The translations under genes were made by a program, and so were the position numbers. A model generated the notes under the pieces. The model ran no database searches and was not told the origin of the DNA. It saw only the letters and a list, made by a program, of their open reading frames with translations. Below, piece after piece: positions 35,501-47,915 of a DNA stretch of 64,000 nucleotides; position 1 is the first letter of the stretch, and each line of letters begins with the position of its first letter. The DNA is from Colius striatus (taxonomy: Eukaryota > Chordata > Aves > Coliiformes > Coliidae), in the NCBI RefSeq assembly GCF_028858725.1, contig NC_084766.1, forward strand, positions 28,627,001 to 28,691,000, given 5' to 3'.

Positions 35501-38500
35501 TATTTGCAGGCAGTGGTGGTATCTATTACCTATTTTTTGAAACACTTCTTTAAATTCGGTTATTTTTTGAAAAGACTCAAAAAACCCAGGACAGTTCTGG
35601 AGTCCAACATTCTTTTTTCCCCAGTTGCATTCGCCTACAACAGCATCATGTGGATTTGCCACTAGGTAACAGTTTTGGGATATTTGATGAGTTACTGTTG
35701 ATTATTTATCCTGAAAAGACACCAAGTAACCCATCACCATTTCTGATACAGCCCCTTTCAAGAACAAAGTGTCTTTTGCCAAACTTCCTCATTTCATTCA
35801 TGACAATTCTTTGACAACTTTTCAGTCAGTGCCCCAGTATTTTTGGCCCCCTGGATTTTCCATAGCCTTAGGGGAGGTGACAGGGGATGGATTTCAATCT
35901 GATGTTCCTTCATGGGTGCTGGATCTTTGGCATTATTGAGTTTGTTCTCCCATTCATTTGAATTTCCAAGAGAAAAATGTTATTGTGGATCAGGCAGTGC
36001 TCCCGATCCCAAGTTTTAAATCACTCCACATCTTTTTGCCTTCATTAATGCTTTCTTACCCTACAAAGATAATTTTGCTGAAGCTTGTAAGATGGCTCTG
36101 ATGCAAAGGAAACAGACCCAGATGTGTACCTCAGACGGTAGAAGGATGGCAACGTTCAAATCTCTGGCTTAATAAGGGACACTCTAAAAGGTGTATGTAC
36201 AGAATATGTGTAAAAGCTTTCATGCACATTCATCTCTGTACTTAGATTAAGTCTGTAAAAGGTCTCCTGCAAATTTCAAAGTGAATAAGTGAACCCACAA
36301 AGTTGTACTCCTTCAAAAGTGGTGGGGAATTAAAATAGCTGGGGCTGTACTAATGTGAGTGACTTAAACACCTAATGACCATTTGGAGTTGTCTTCTTGG
36401 GGAAACATCTCCATCTGATACACAAGATGTCACAGGTCCAAGCTGTAGGAGAGTCACACCTGGATTAGGTGCTGAAGGTAGATCATGTAAATATTTCCTC
36501 AGCAGGGAGGCCACAAACTAGATAGAAGAGGGAGGCTTTGTTTCCATGAAGTAGTCTGGTGTGTAGCTGGAGTAAGCAGGGAAAACTGGAGAATGATTGT
36601 GTTCTCCTTTTTCCTTCCTCCCCTTCTCCCCTTTCCTCAGGAGGCTGGGGCACTGTGTGGATGCGGAGCAGTCCTTCAAACAGTGGGTAAAATGTTCCCT
36701 GCCAGAAGAGGAATTGGCTAGCAACATTCAGCATGGTACACTTCTGCTTTGCTGTCTAATGCCTCCTTGTTTTTGGGTTAGAGTGAGGCAGCTTGGGCTG
36801 ATTCCTGGAATGTGCAGCGAGACGAGGGCGAAGCATGGATGGATACAGCTGGTGTGATAAAACTGGAGAGGAGATTCCCAGACAGCCAGGCTTTCAGGGG
36901 GTTGTTTTGATCTTGACTGTGTAAGAGTTCAAGAGAAGTGACTTTACTGAGGGAGCCCACAGGGGCTCTGAGGTAGCAGAAGGGTGTGTTGTGCTGGTTC
37001 TCTGATGTCCCACCAGCTTTTGTAGGAGAAAAGCCTGGAATCACAAACTTGGAGTCTGTCAGACAGCAAGGACACCTTTATTCTCAAGTATGTTTGCTTA
37101 TTGAACCTACTTGCACAGAACCAGTTCCTTCTCCTGTCTGACCCTTCTGAGGTCACCTGGCAATAAAAGGAAGGGGCTGCTCAGTGGATTGCAGTGTCAG
37201 ATTGATGACAAGAATTTGCAGAGTTATTTGTACCACGTGCTCCTCAGGAATCCCTGATTGGAGCTCTAGGATCTACGTGTGGGTTTTGACAGTGGCTGAT
37301 TGTGGAGACTGTATTAATAACACTTTGTTGTGTAGTGCATAGATGTTGGCCTGTGCAGAAAGAGAGCTAAAGGGCTGAACAAAGGCCGTGATCAAGCTCT
37401 CTGGCACTTGCTTTGTGACATCCAGCAATTCAATGGCTGCTGTTGTCTTTGCCTGGAAGCTGTGCCCACAAAGCCACTTGGAGCACTCAGCCTTTAAGAC
37501 AAACAGCATTGCTGCTGCCAGTCCGTTTCCTTGCTCATTGTGAGTTTCTAGGTGCCAGAAAACCCAAGGCACAATCTAGGATGCTACTTCATTCTCTTTG
37601 TAGAGAAACCAAAGCCTGTAGGCTGCAGAAAGCTCAGTTTGGTCTGCGGGCTGTCCCTCCAGAGCAGCATCACCAGCATGGCCAGTTCCTCTGAGGTTCT
37701 CTGCTTGGTGACTGGAGAACTTTATTTAGCAGGACACTCAATTGAGCAGCTCCAACTGGGGAACTGTTAAGAGTAAAATGAAACAAAACCAAGTGATGCA
37801 AGCAGCTAATTAGGTACATAACATCTGGAGCCACATACGTGGAGAACATCGTTACACATTGCATAAAAGCATCGTTTACTATCAAACTGTAATATCCTGT
37901 CGGTCCCTAACTTCTGCATGCTTTTTCCTCCACTAGGACCTGGATAATCATTTTCTGAACCAATTTCCTGAGAGCTGAGCTCCCTTCATGCTCTGTAGTT
38001 TCTCCTGACTTCACCTTTCGGGAGCTATGCACACTGACTGCAGCATGGGTGTACGGATAATGGCTTGGCAGGTCTCCACAGTTGTGGAATTTACAATCAC
38101 CACTGTGTGTGTAATGCTTGGAACAGCTTTTTTTTTTCTTAATTTATTTCTGGTGGATGATGAATTGGGCCATCTGTCTCCAGTGTCTGCTGACCCTTCC
38201 CCCCACTCTCCTCTTTCCTGGTATGTTGGCACTGTCACACAGTCAGCCAAGGTCAAGGTCTGGAGCTTGAGTCTGTGACCTTCACTGCTGAGACCACGAT
38301 GTCTCAACCTTCAGTTTCCTAGGGTAATTCTTCAGTATGTCATGCAGCCACAGGTCTGAGATGCCATGCAAGGAGGGAGGGATCCATTTACAGCAACATG
38401 AAGAATGCGATAATAGCAACTTCCTTCATGCATGTAGCTAGTGCTTGAGGATTATCTTATTTAGGCCTAAAGGTAACAGGTGGGCTAGTTTTGCCAAACT

Positions 38501-41500
38501 AAAGGGGACATTTCCTGATTTGCACCAAAAATGGCAGAGGAGACTTGAAATCAAATGAATGTAGGTCTGAAAAGATTCAATGCAGTTGCACTTGGGCATC
38601 ACTGAGACAGATGGAAGCTTTGACGGAACAGAAATAGAAAACCAGGTAAGTTTGTCTTGGCTCGTTCCCTTTTGCTCCTCCCCTGCAATAAAAATACATG
38701 ATAGTGGCATAAGTAGCAGCAGCCAAACAGGTATGAAGGCTTACCCCTGTAAAACAAGGCAGTATCAGTAACCATAGAAGTTGTTCCAAAGGTTTCTGAG
38801 ATTGATGGGATTTTTCTTCACTGAGTTCGTTGGACTTTGGATTATGTGCATATGGATGGAAAGACTTTGTGTAACAGCTTGCAGTGGTAAAGATCTATGC
38901 AAGCACTTGGGGAATGTTTGGGAAGCTTTTCTGTAAACACCTAGTTCTTTAGCATGAGAGTAAGACTGGAAGGCTTATTTACTGCTCTTGGCAGTCATCA
39001 TAAGGACATCTGAGTGCCTATGAGGGACTTTTGCAGCATTGCCAGTGATGCTGCAAAATGAAAAAAAAAGTGAGAGTGTAGGGAAATCATGGGGCCTTGT
39101 TTGTTCCTAAGTAGAAGGCTGGAGGTTCTTAGGGGTTTTTTTGCCTGATGCTTCCATTTTGACCTTTAAAGGTGAACACAATCCATACTTCAAAGAAGTT
39201 GTGTGTACCCAGGAGGGCCAGAAACTTCTTTCTAATTGAAACCTGAAATTGCCACGCAGTGATATGACTCCACCACGTTGGGCTAAAGGATAGTACAGAG
39301 TATCACGAGGTTTGCATGAACCTCTTTGGAAGAGGTGACACTGAGCTAGGGGAGAGAAGGGCGAAATGAGATTTGACCAGCAATGGGAAAGAAGGAACAA
39401 TTCCTACACGGGGAAAGTAATCAAAACACAACATCTGATGGCATGGCAGGTGGTAGGATTCTTGGAAAACAGCAACTCTCTTGGGATTGCAGAGCAGGAT
39501 TACCTCCAACAAGAAAAAAATGGTGAGTAGTGCTATGCAAATTCTGTCCCCAATAGAGCTAACTCCTCCAAGGGGTTGTTAGTTTTCAACTCTTTTTTTT
39601 TTTGACTTGGCTAATTTCAAGTACATGTTTTTGCACCTGTTATAGCTGCAGTGTTCAGAGGTTTGTCTTGTGGGTTCAAGCAATCTGGAAGGAGCAGAAG
39701 AGGTTGATGCTGAAAGACTGTAACTGCAAATACAAATAGCTGCTCTCAACCCTCAGGAAGAGTTCAGCCTCCTTTGAAGATCAGAGCCTGCCTAGACTCA
39801 GCTGTGGTTGTCTATTAGCAGATGGGATTGCTGCTCTGAGATGAGGTCCTGCCTATGCTGCACCAAAAGGTTGGTTTTAGAGCAATCACAGATATTTGAG
39901 TCCCCTTGACATACAAACCAGCTGGATGGGTGCTGTGCTAACACCTCATGTATGGTTCAGAGCATACACTCACAGGCGACTGCAGGACCACAGTACAGAA
40001 AGTGAGTAGATACTTGAGCCTTGGCTTTCCCACTGGAGGCAACAAAGACATAGCCTCAGTTTTTCCTGATGGGATTTAGCTTAAAAAAACTCTTAAGCCT
40101 TCTTCTGTATGACTTTGCTGGGACTTGTTATGGAATGACCTAGAGGAAGACAAAATGGACAGACTGCATGTGAACACAGTGTGAGTAAAAGGGTACTTGG
40201 TGGTGAGGTGATTGATAAAAAGTTCAATTTTGTTGTTTTCCTGAGGCTTTTATTAGTCTTGAAGTGTTAATGAGCCTTTGAGATTGAGGACTGATCAAAA
40301 GTTGCTCAGTGTGTACCAGAGCATAAGGGATCTGAGTTTCAAGAACAGAGATGGGCTTAAGAGTTGATTTGAAAATCAAACATTCCCTTCATTGTTGCTA
40401 TAATAGTTCCTCTGTCTGAATAATCCCTCAAAGAGTGAAGCAGAAAATGGTTTACTCCTTGTAGGGAAGAAAAGTTTGGAACCATAACATTCAGATTACT
40501 TTAAGACTTCTGTCTCTCTGACTTTACCAACTGGCAGAAAATGAAATTACATCAAAGAATCACTGGAAAGGGGCTTATTTAATTTGGAAATGTATTGGAA
40601 ATTGCCACATGTGGTTGAAATGCTAACAGCTGCTTTCATGTCATTTACTGCAACAAAAAAAAAGAGTGGCATTATGCTTGGATAAGGGTATAAAAGCTGA
40701 AGCTGTGAACCGTGATAGAGACATAAGCTGAACTTTCTGGGGTACACAATCAGTTAATTCTGCTGCCTGTACTACATGTGTTAAGGGCTCAAAAGTGCAG
40801 GAGTTTGCTGTTTTAATAGCAATACTGTTACAATTAATTAAGTGAATTCTTAAATGAAAATGAATAATGTTATTGAAAAACATTCATATGAGATATGCAA
40901 GTAACAGTCCTGTCTTATCTTTTCCTAGTTGGAAAGATACCTATGCTTCCTTTTTTATAAGACCTTGAAAGTACCTCTATTCAATTTGAGTTTTCTCTGT
41001 GCAAAGTTGGGATTTAGGAAAAATACAACCCTTTCTGAGAACAGAAGTGGGAAAGACAATTCTTCAGTTGCTCATTCAGACATGAGAGGTCTAACTACAC
41101 GTTGGGTGAGAGATCACTAAAACATACCCGTTTCCAAAGGCCTTTGCAATGGTAGGTTCACTCTGCTGCATGTGCTGATCCTTCAACTTGTCTCGTCTTT
41201 CAGTCTGACTGATGTGGAAAGAGTGGTGATAGGTGGCTTTTGTGAGAAATGGGAATGTTTTATAGCAGTCAGTTTTGAGTTAAAGTCTCTGGGATCCTCA
41301 GCTGTAATTTTCCAGTTTAAGTCCTCGTTGCTTTGAGGAGCTGAAGAACAATTTTAACTGTATTAATCATATCAATTACATATAATTTGCAGATTTGATC
41401 TACAGTTGTTATTGATATGTGGAAAAATGATATGGCACTATTTTAACACCTACTTAAAAATTCTTAGGAAGGTAAAGGAAATGGTTTTCACATAATCAGG

Positions 41501-44049
41501 AATGGACTCGATGTGAAGGAGCACACAGTGAACACTATAAAAGTGTCTAAATGCTCCATGGGAAGCCCAGCCCTTCTATAACTTCTACAAGTTGATCTGG
41601 GTCAGAGGTTTTTAGGGAAGGAACCCCAAAGAGGAAAAGTAGTTGCAGTAAAAAGTTGACTACAGACAAACATGCGTGAGTTCTGCCAATAAAGTCTGCT
41701 TCAGTCTGGTTTATTGGGCCTTTGCCACTTGTGATTTGAGTAGCCAGCATCATAACTACTGGATGCCTTGAAAGGTTTCTGGAAAGCAGACTGAGACAGT
41801 ATGCCTCTAATGAAGCAACAGGATTTGATGCACAGTGTACCTCCAAAGGATTATCAGAGGCCTTGGGCATGCAGTGAGATGCAAGGCTGTAGGCCAACTG
41901 CTTTCAATCCCTATCAGTGTAACAACCCAAACAAAATATGTCATCTTACCCATCTAATTGTACCGTTTGCAGAGGAAGGGAGTAAGAAATCAAACCCAAA
42001 ACTGTGTAGGGTGTATCAATAACTGATCTGAAAGGCTAAATTGCTTCTCAATGTTGACATGTACTCCATGACCTAAAAGACCAGCCCCTTAAAAGACACT
42101 TTTACAGCCAAATAAAACTCATGGGTGTTAACAGTCATCTACAGCAAGACTTTAACAGTATCTGTGGTCTGTTAGTCATGCTGACTGGTGAAATCCCTGT
42201 TGGAGTACATCTGAGATGGCTTGTGGGTTTGGGACTTGGGTGCTCTGTTTGGTTTAACCTTCTTTCCACCAAAATTGCTCTCCTTAAAACAGAATCCCAA
42301 ACTGTGCCCTGGTGAAAACACCTTATCATAGATGATTCTAAAAAGTTTTAAGACTATTAATTCATTGTTCATTTAAAGGAGTCTCATTCATAACAGCAAA
42401 AGTCCTGTCTTGTAGTCCTTGAGCTGGGATGATGATGGGAAAAAATCATTCACCTGCTGCTTAGCCTGTCAGGAAACCTGTCTGGGAAGTGAGAAGGCAA
42501 ATATGGCTTGAGAACAGTGTGGGGGAAGAGTTCCAGCTGGACAGTGTGTGTGTGGTGAATTCATAGGCCTGCCAATGCCTTGCCTTTGTGCCTAGGATGT
42601 TGTTAGTGTTACAGCTTCACTGAAATTCTTCTGGAACATTCAGTGAAAATGCTGAAAAAAACCCCAGTTCTCCGAGTGTATTATGCAATCTATGATGTGG
42701 AATCAGAGCTGCAACAGGCTGTCCAGTGGGAATGGGTTTGTTTTGTGTTATCCTTCCAGCAGGGGTTTATCCATGTGTGCTGGAAATTACAATATTAAAT
42801 GCTCCAGCATGGAAATTTTGTGTGAGGATTATCGGACTTAAGTTTTCTCCGTGTACTGCAGCCCAGACCTCCTGCTGGCACAGGACTCCTCTGAGCTTCC
42901 ACTGGATGGATTTTGAAACACTAATGCTTAAAATTAGGAAATCTGAACTCTGCTGAGGAGTAATAGAAGAGAATGTTTTCTCTGTTTCACTCCTTCTGCA
43001 TGACAATTCCTATTAAAAACCTTTGCTCTTCTCTCACTTCCCTCAAGCAATTTGTTTTAAGCTTCTCATCTGAAACAGAGCCTTGTCCCAACTTAGTAGA
43101 ATCACTCTGTTTCCACAGCCAGACATAAACCTTGGATATCAGACAGTTATACTTCTATTGCTTTTTTGTTTTTCTTTTCCCCTTCTCCTTATACATATAT
43201 GCACACAGGTGTTTCAGACACTGAGTGTATTAGCACCCTCTTCAGAGCTGGGGTAGGGATGGTTCTCTGCAAATGGAGCAGAACCTGGAGTTCCAGCTTG
43301 CTGTTGCTACCTGGCTCTTGCCAGATGCAGCTCTGCATATCCAAGGTCAGTTCTTCCCATTCCCACCATGCATGTGTATGGCTGTGAGCACTTGCATCTC
43401 AGTCCTTGGGTTCCCGTCCCTGCTCCAGTGCTGAGATCTGTTCAGGGGGTGATGCACGATTGTTCTTAAAGTACACCCACCAGATGTTTAGTATGTGAGT
43501 GCAGTATGATTGTTTAGTCAAGATGGTAGTTGTTCAGGTTTTAAGCAGCAGCGTGGCTGTGCTCTGTGTTGTAATTCAGTGGTGATTTCAGTGCGTGCAC
43601 CCAGTGCAGCGGTGGAAGGCAGTTAGTTGTTTGTGAATCCATGTGGTGTATCACTACCACGTGCTTGGTGCCTTGCTGCTGGCCTGATCCGGTGAGGTGT
43701 TCATCACTGTCCAAAAATAAAACTTGCTCACAATGTGATGTATGGAATAGTCTTACAGGGGAAGGCAAGGGAGAGCTTTATTGCTTGTATCACTTGACAT
43801 TGGGACTGCATCAAAACTGGAAAATATTACGCCATAGTAGCAGCCTTTCCAATTACCTCTGGGTTTGCCAGCAGTGATTACAAAGCTTCATAATCTATTA
43901 CAAAGCTTGTCTCCATCCTTCCATTGGCATTTGTTTGGAGAACTGTTTTCTTCTGGTGAATGTCAGGTAGTCCTGAAGGGTAAAGGGACTGTATCTGAAA
44001 AGGAGTTGCTCATGTCTGTGTCCGATTCTCGTGGTCTGTAAAATGGTTA

Positions 44050-45240
44050 TGGCAATCATTTGTTTATGAATACAACCAAATGAGATTCCATCACTTGGCT
44101 ACACAGCCCCAGCGTTTCCACTGCAATCAGTTTGAGCTACAGCTATGCCACTGCAGCTCACACAATAAAACCATTGGTCACACCTCATTATTGAGGTTAT
44201 TCACAATAGTGTATAAAGGACCAAGCAGCAGATGTTTTGAAATGGCTAATCAATTGTTATAGATTTAATTAAGTTGATGCCTGCTCATCTTTCCAATGTG
44301 CATTTTTTACCAACGCTAGGGAAAGGATCTCAATCACAAATCCAGTCAAGCCTCTGAGATTCAAGCTTCAACTTTAAAGCATAAATATTGCTGGTATGCA
44401 ATTATAATATTCCATTTTGGCCACTTACACTGGAGTTCTGTGTCTCTCAACTTCAGCCTTGGAAAGTTACATTTGGACTTAGATGTATGACACTCGTAGT
44501 TTGGAGTGACACAGACAAATCCCCGTACACCAGAATGAAAATTCAGCCCTAATCATCAAAGGGAAGTGAGGACTAAATGAATGTGTGTCATGCGTATCCA
44601 ATTTCTCCACTGATCATCCAGAGAAAATAAATCACAGCGGATGTCCTTCCATTTCTTCTTTGTTTAAATAGCTTGAAGGAACTCTGTGTTCAAGTCATCC
44701 TGGGTTTCCCCAGGGAATGCTCAAATAAATTCATATTGGCCGATTAAATGTTTTGACCCATATTCAAGCCACTGGAAAATGATAGGCCTATTTTGTCATG
44801 GCAGCGCTCCAGCTTCTTTTGTGTACGACTGGAATCAGAGGATAAAACTGGAGGAGCACATCTCAACTAAACTAATAACCCATTTAATCCATTTTTAAGA
44901 AATCCTTTTGTCTTTTTCTTTCTGGGACCGTGCTCTTTGAGATAGATTTCTTGTGCATCAATCTCTCAGCGATGCACAGCACCCAGCTGTGCTAGGATCT
45001 CCTGTCATCATCTCATTATGCATCAGAAAAGAGGTGAAAAGAAGGAAAAGCGTGGCAAAAAGCTCCAGATTGATTAAGGGGAAAACTTATAATGGCACAA
45101 ATGATAGGTATCCAAATCACATTGATTTTCAATGAGGATTTTTTCAGTGGGATACCTTACAGTCCCTCACCTCTCTGAAATGCTCCCTTACATCCTAAGG
45201 CAATTTCATTTGGAAAGAATTGTTGGAAGAAATCTGATAG
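44050..45240. promoter_or_regulatory. Possible distal regulatory region upstream of RBM20
   Basis: This stretch lacks recognisable repeats and is rich in developmental-type motifs: a T-box site TCACACCT (44178-44185), TAAT/ATTA homeobox cores, a FOX-like TAAATATT near 44382 and GATA cores. It lies about 14 kb before RBM20, a heart and muscle gene. The evidence is motif density only; single motifs occur by chance. Confidence 0.25.
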
Positions 45241-46282
45241 CTGTATAAAATGAGCATTATAAAAAGGATGCTGTCACAGCAAGGGCAGTGCCCCAAGACT
45301 CACAACCTGCTCAAAAGTTAATTGAAATCAATGGGAAAGACTTCTGTTGACTTACTAGATAAGCTCTGGATGAGCCCATGCGAGAGCTTGTTTCAATACC
45401 CAGGTTTACCACAAATATCTTGAATGTCTCAGGGCAAGTCACTTGGGGTCATTTCCAAAATGGGGGTCAGATATTCTAATGGGATTGGTCCAAGTAGGGG
45501 GAGTGTGAAAGGTCCTCTGTCCAGCCTCACACTTGAGGGCTCTTTTCAGAAGTGGGTTATGAGCTGCTAATGTCCAACAAATACTACTTTCTCCTTAACC
45601 TGCGGTGCTTAGGGTTGCAGGATACTGTCCAGACAAATGTAAAACATTTTGAAAATGGGTTTTAGGTATTTAGGATTAGAAGAACAGCATCTGTAGTCAG
45701 ATCAGCGTGGATAGAATGTCAGGGGCCACCAATCCTCGTGTTTCAGTGCATAAACTCACCACCAGCTGGAATAATGAAGCAGATACCTCAGTGGAACAAC
45801 ACGTTACTGTCAAGCAATTTACGGTATCATTTACTATGTGCTGTCATCCAGCCATACCTTTATGTGGATGTTTCCTTGGACAGAGGATCTGTTCTCACTG
45901 TCTGGGGAATGGCAGAGCTGTCTGTGGCTTGTGTAACTAGGGTCATTTCCTTGGGCTGATGGAGGCTCCTGGTGGGTGTTGCACTCTCAGACCCCCTGGG
46001 CTGGGTCCTTCTGGCTGCTCAAACCTCTCATAAACTCTACAAGAGCTGGGCAGTGCCCTGTGGGATGGAACCTTCACCACCTGTCCTGGTTTAAAAAGCA
46101 TATATAAACACATCCCTACATCTCACTAGGGTCTTTTGTTGGAACTGCTTGTTTGTGTTGAATCCCAGATGCAGGGTGGTGTTTCTGCTGCAATGCCTCA
46201 TCACTGCTCAGGCCAGGAGCCTTGAAGGTGAGTGCTGAATGCCTCTGAAGAGTTAAGGTTCCCTACCTCCAGTTTGGTAGGT

Positions 46283-46300
46283 GGGTTGGTTGGTTGGTTG
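46283..46300. repeat. (GGTT)n microsatellite
   Basis: A short GGTT tetranucleotide run within AGGTGGGTTGGTTGGTTGG. Confidence 0.85.
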
Positions 46301-47082
46301 CTGGTCCTTTGCCAAGAGATACTCAGGAATTCCAACCAGTCCTTGACTCCCTCCACTATTTGCCTCTTAAGTTCTGTTTATTTTTAGTCATTGCTGCCCA
46401 GCAGGAAGGCTACTTCTGTTAGCAGGGCATGAGCTCATGGTCTCTGTGCCTTGAGTTGCCTTAACCAGCAACTGCAGTTGTGGTTTGGGAAGCCAGGATA
46501 AGTGTTGGCAGCTCTGGGCTGAACACAGAACAGGCTGGATATGGATCTTCAGCAACTAAGTCACTGATGGCTCAGTTAAGTCCTGTGTGAAAAAAAAAGC
46601 AGGATTTTGTTCAGATGACTCATAAAACCTTTTTTTTACATAACACTAGTAAGGCAGAAGAAATGCCAAAAAAAAAAATTAAGGAAGTGCAACACAGAGA
46701 TTGCAATTATTTCCAAGCTTTTAATCACTAAGGACAGGGAGAAGGAGACAGCAAGTTCTGAAATTCTTTTAATCTCTTTTTTTGAGAGGATTTTGTTGCT
46801 GGGTAAAAGTTTACTGACATTTTGCTGAGTTGCCTGAGGGTACCTAGTAAGAGAGGTGCCAGCTTACTTTAATACATCTAACAAATGTTGTCATCCGGGC
46901 TGTGCTGAGGGCTGCAAGCCCTACATATTTAAGTTAATGAAAGATCAATCAGAAGTTAATTAGGGCTTTTGGCTTTTCCTGCCTACATCAATAACAGAGC
47001 AGAAGAGGACAAATGATGGTCTCAGACTGCAATGTTTAATAGACAGTTGGAGTACCATGGCTTGTGTCAATGAAGCAGAATT

Positions 47083-47265
47083 TCACAGAATGGTAGGGGT
47101 TGGATGGGACCTTTAGAGATCATCTAGTCCAACCCCCCTGCAGAAGCAGGTTCACCTAGATCAGGTTGCACAGGAACATGTCCAGGCAGATTTTGAAGAC
47201 CTTCAAGGAAGGAGATCACAACCTCCCTGGACAGCCTGTGCCAGTGCTCTTACCTAACTCTGAAA
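47083..47265 (-). mobile_element. CR1 LINE 3' fragment (antisense)
   Basis: Read on the + strand it begins TCACAGAATGGTAGGGGTTG, continues GATCATCTAGTCCAACCCCC, GCAGGTTCACCTAGATCAGG and CAGCCTGTGCCAGTGCTCT. This is the reverse complement of the CR1 3' end. The left edge is clear; the right edge is approximate. Confidence 0.88.
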
Positions 47266-47484
47266 TGCCTCTAGTGACAGTTCCACTGAACCTCAGGTAG
47301 CTGGGACAGGAAAAAGATAGAGTGATTGTACTCCTTTACCTCATTCCCAGCTCCCTGGAATGCCAAGTGTTTGCAGCTTTGTGAGCTGCATTGTGAGATG
47401 GGCAACATTAGTTCCAGTTGCCTACATATTCCATATGCTTTCTTCACTTAGGGCCTTATAGAAAAGGGTCTATGGCTGACTTCA

Positions 47485-47915
47485 CAGTCACAGAATGGTG
47501 GGACTTGGAAGAGACTTCTAGAAACCATCCAGCTCAACCCCTTGCTAAAGCAGTTTCCCCTCAATCAGGTCACACAGGAACATGTCCAGGAGGGTTTGGA
47601 AACCTCCAGAAAAGGAGCCTCCACACCCTCCCTGGGCAGCCTGTGCCAGGGCTCCTTCATCTCAACAGGAAAGAATGTTCTCCTCCTGTTCAAGTGGAGC
47701 TTCCTACGTTCCAGCTTGTGCCTGTTACCCCTTGTCCTGTCATAGGGCACTACAGAAAAAAGACTCACCCCATCCTTTTGATACCTGCCCTTTAGGTTAT
47801 TTATCAGCATTGATGAGGTCTCCCCTCAGTCTTCGCCAGACTAAACAGCCCCAGGTCTCATTAGAGAGAAGTTCCAGTCCCCTCATTATCTTGGTAGACT
47901 TGTCTGCTTGGTGTT
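47485..47915 (-). mobile_element. CR1 LINE 3' fragment (antisense), second copy
   Basis: Begins GTCACAGAATGGTGGGACTT, then CACAGGAACATGTCCAGGAG, CTCCCTGGGCAGCCTGTGCC, CTTGTGCCTGTTACCCCTTG, CTAAACAGCCCCAGGTCTC and CAGTCCCCTCATTATCTTGG. It reads further into CR1 than the neighbouring copy and has its own 3' end, so it is a separate insertion. Small open frames on both strands here are CR1-derived and not genes. Confidence 0.9.

Larger units (their letters stand above)
29501..47082. other. SMC3-RBM20 intergenic DNA, first part
   Basis: Apart from the tandem repeat at 29841, the CR1 fragment at 32425 and the (GGTT)n run at 46283, I recognise no gene or RNA. Open frames are short and overlap on both strands. 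The stretch 44050-45240 is described separately as a possible regulatory region. Confidence 0.6.
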
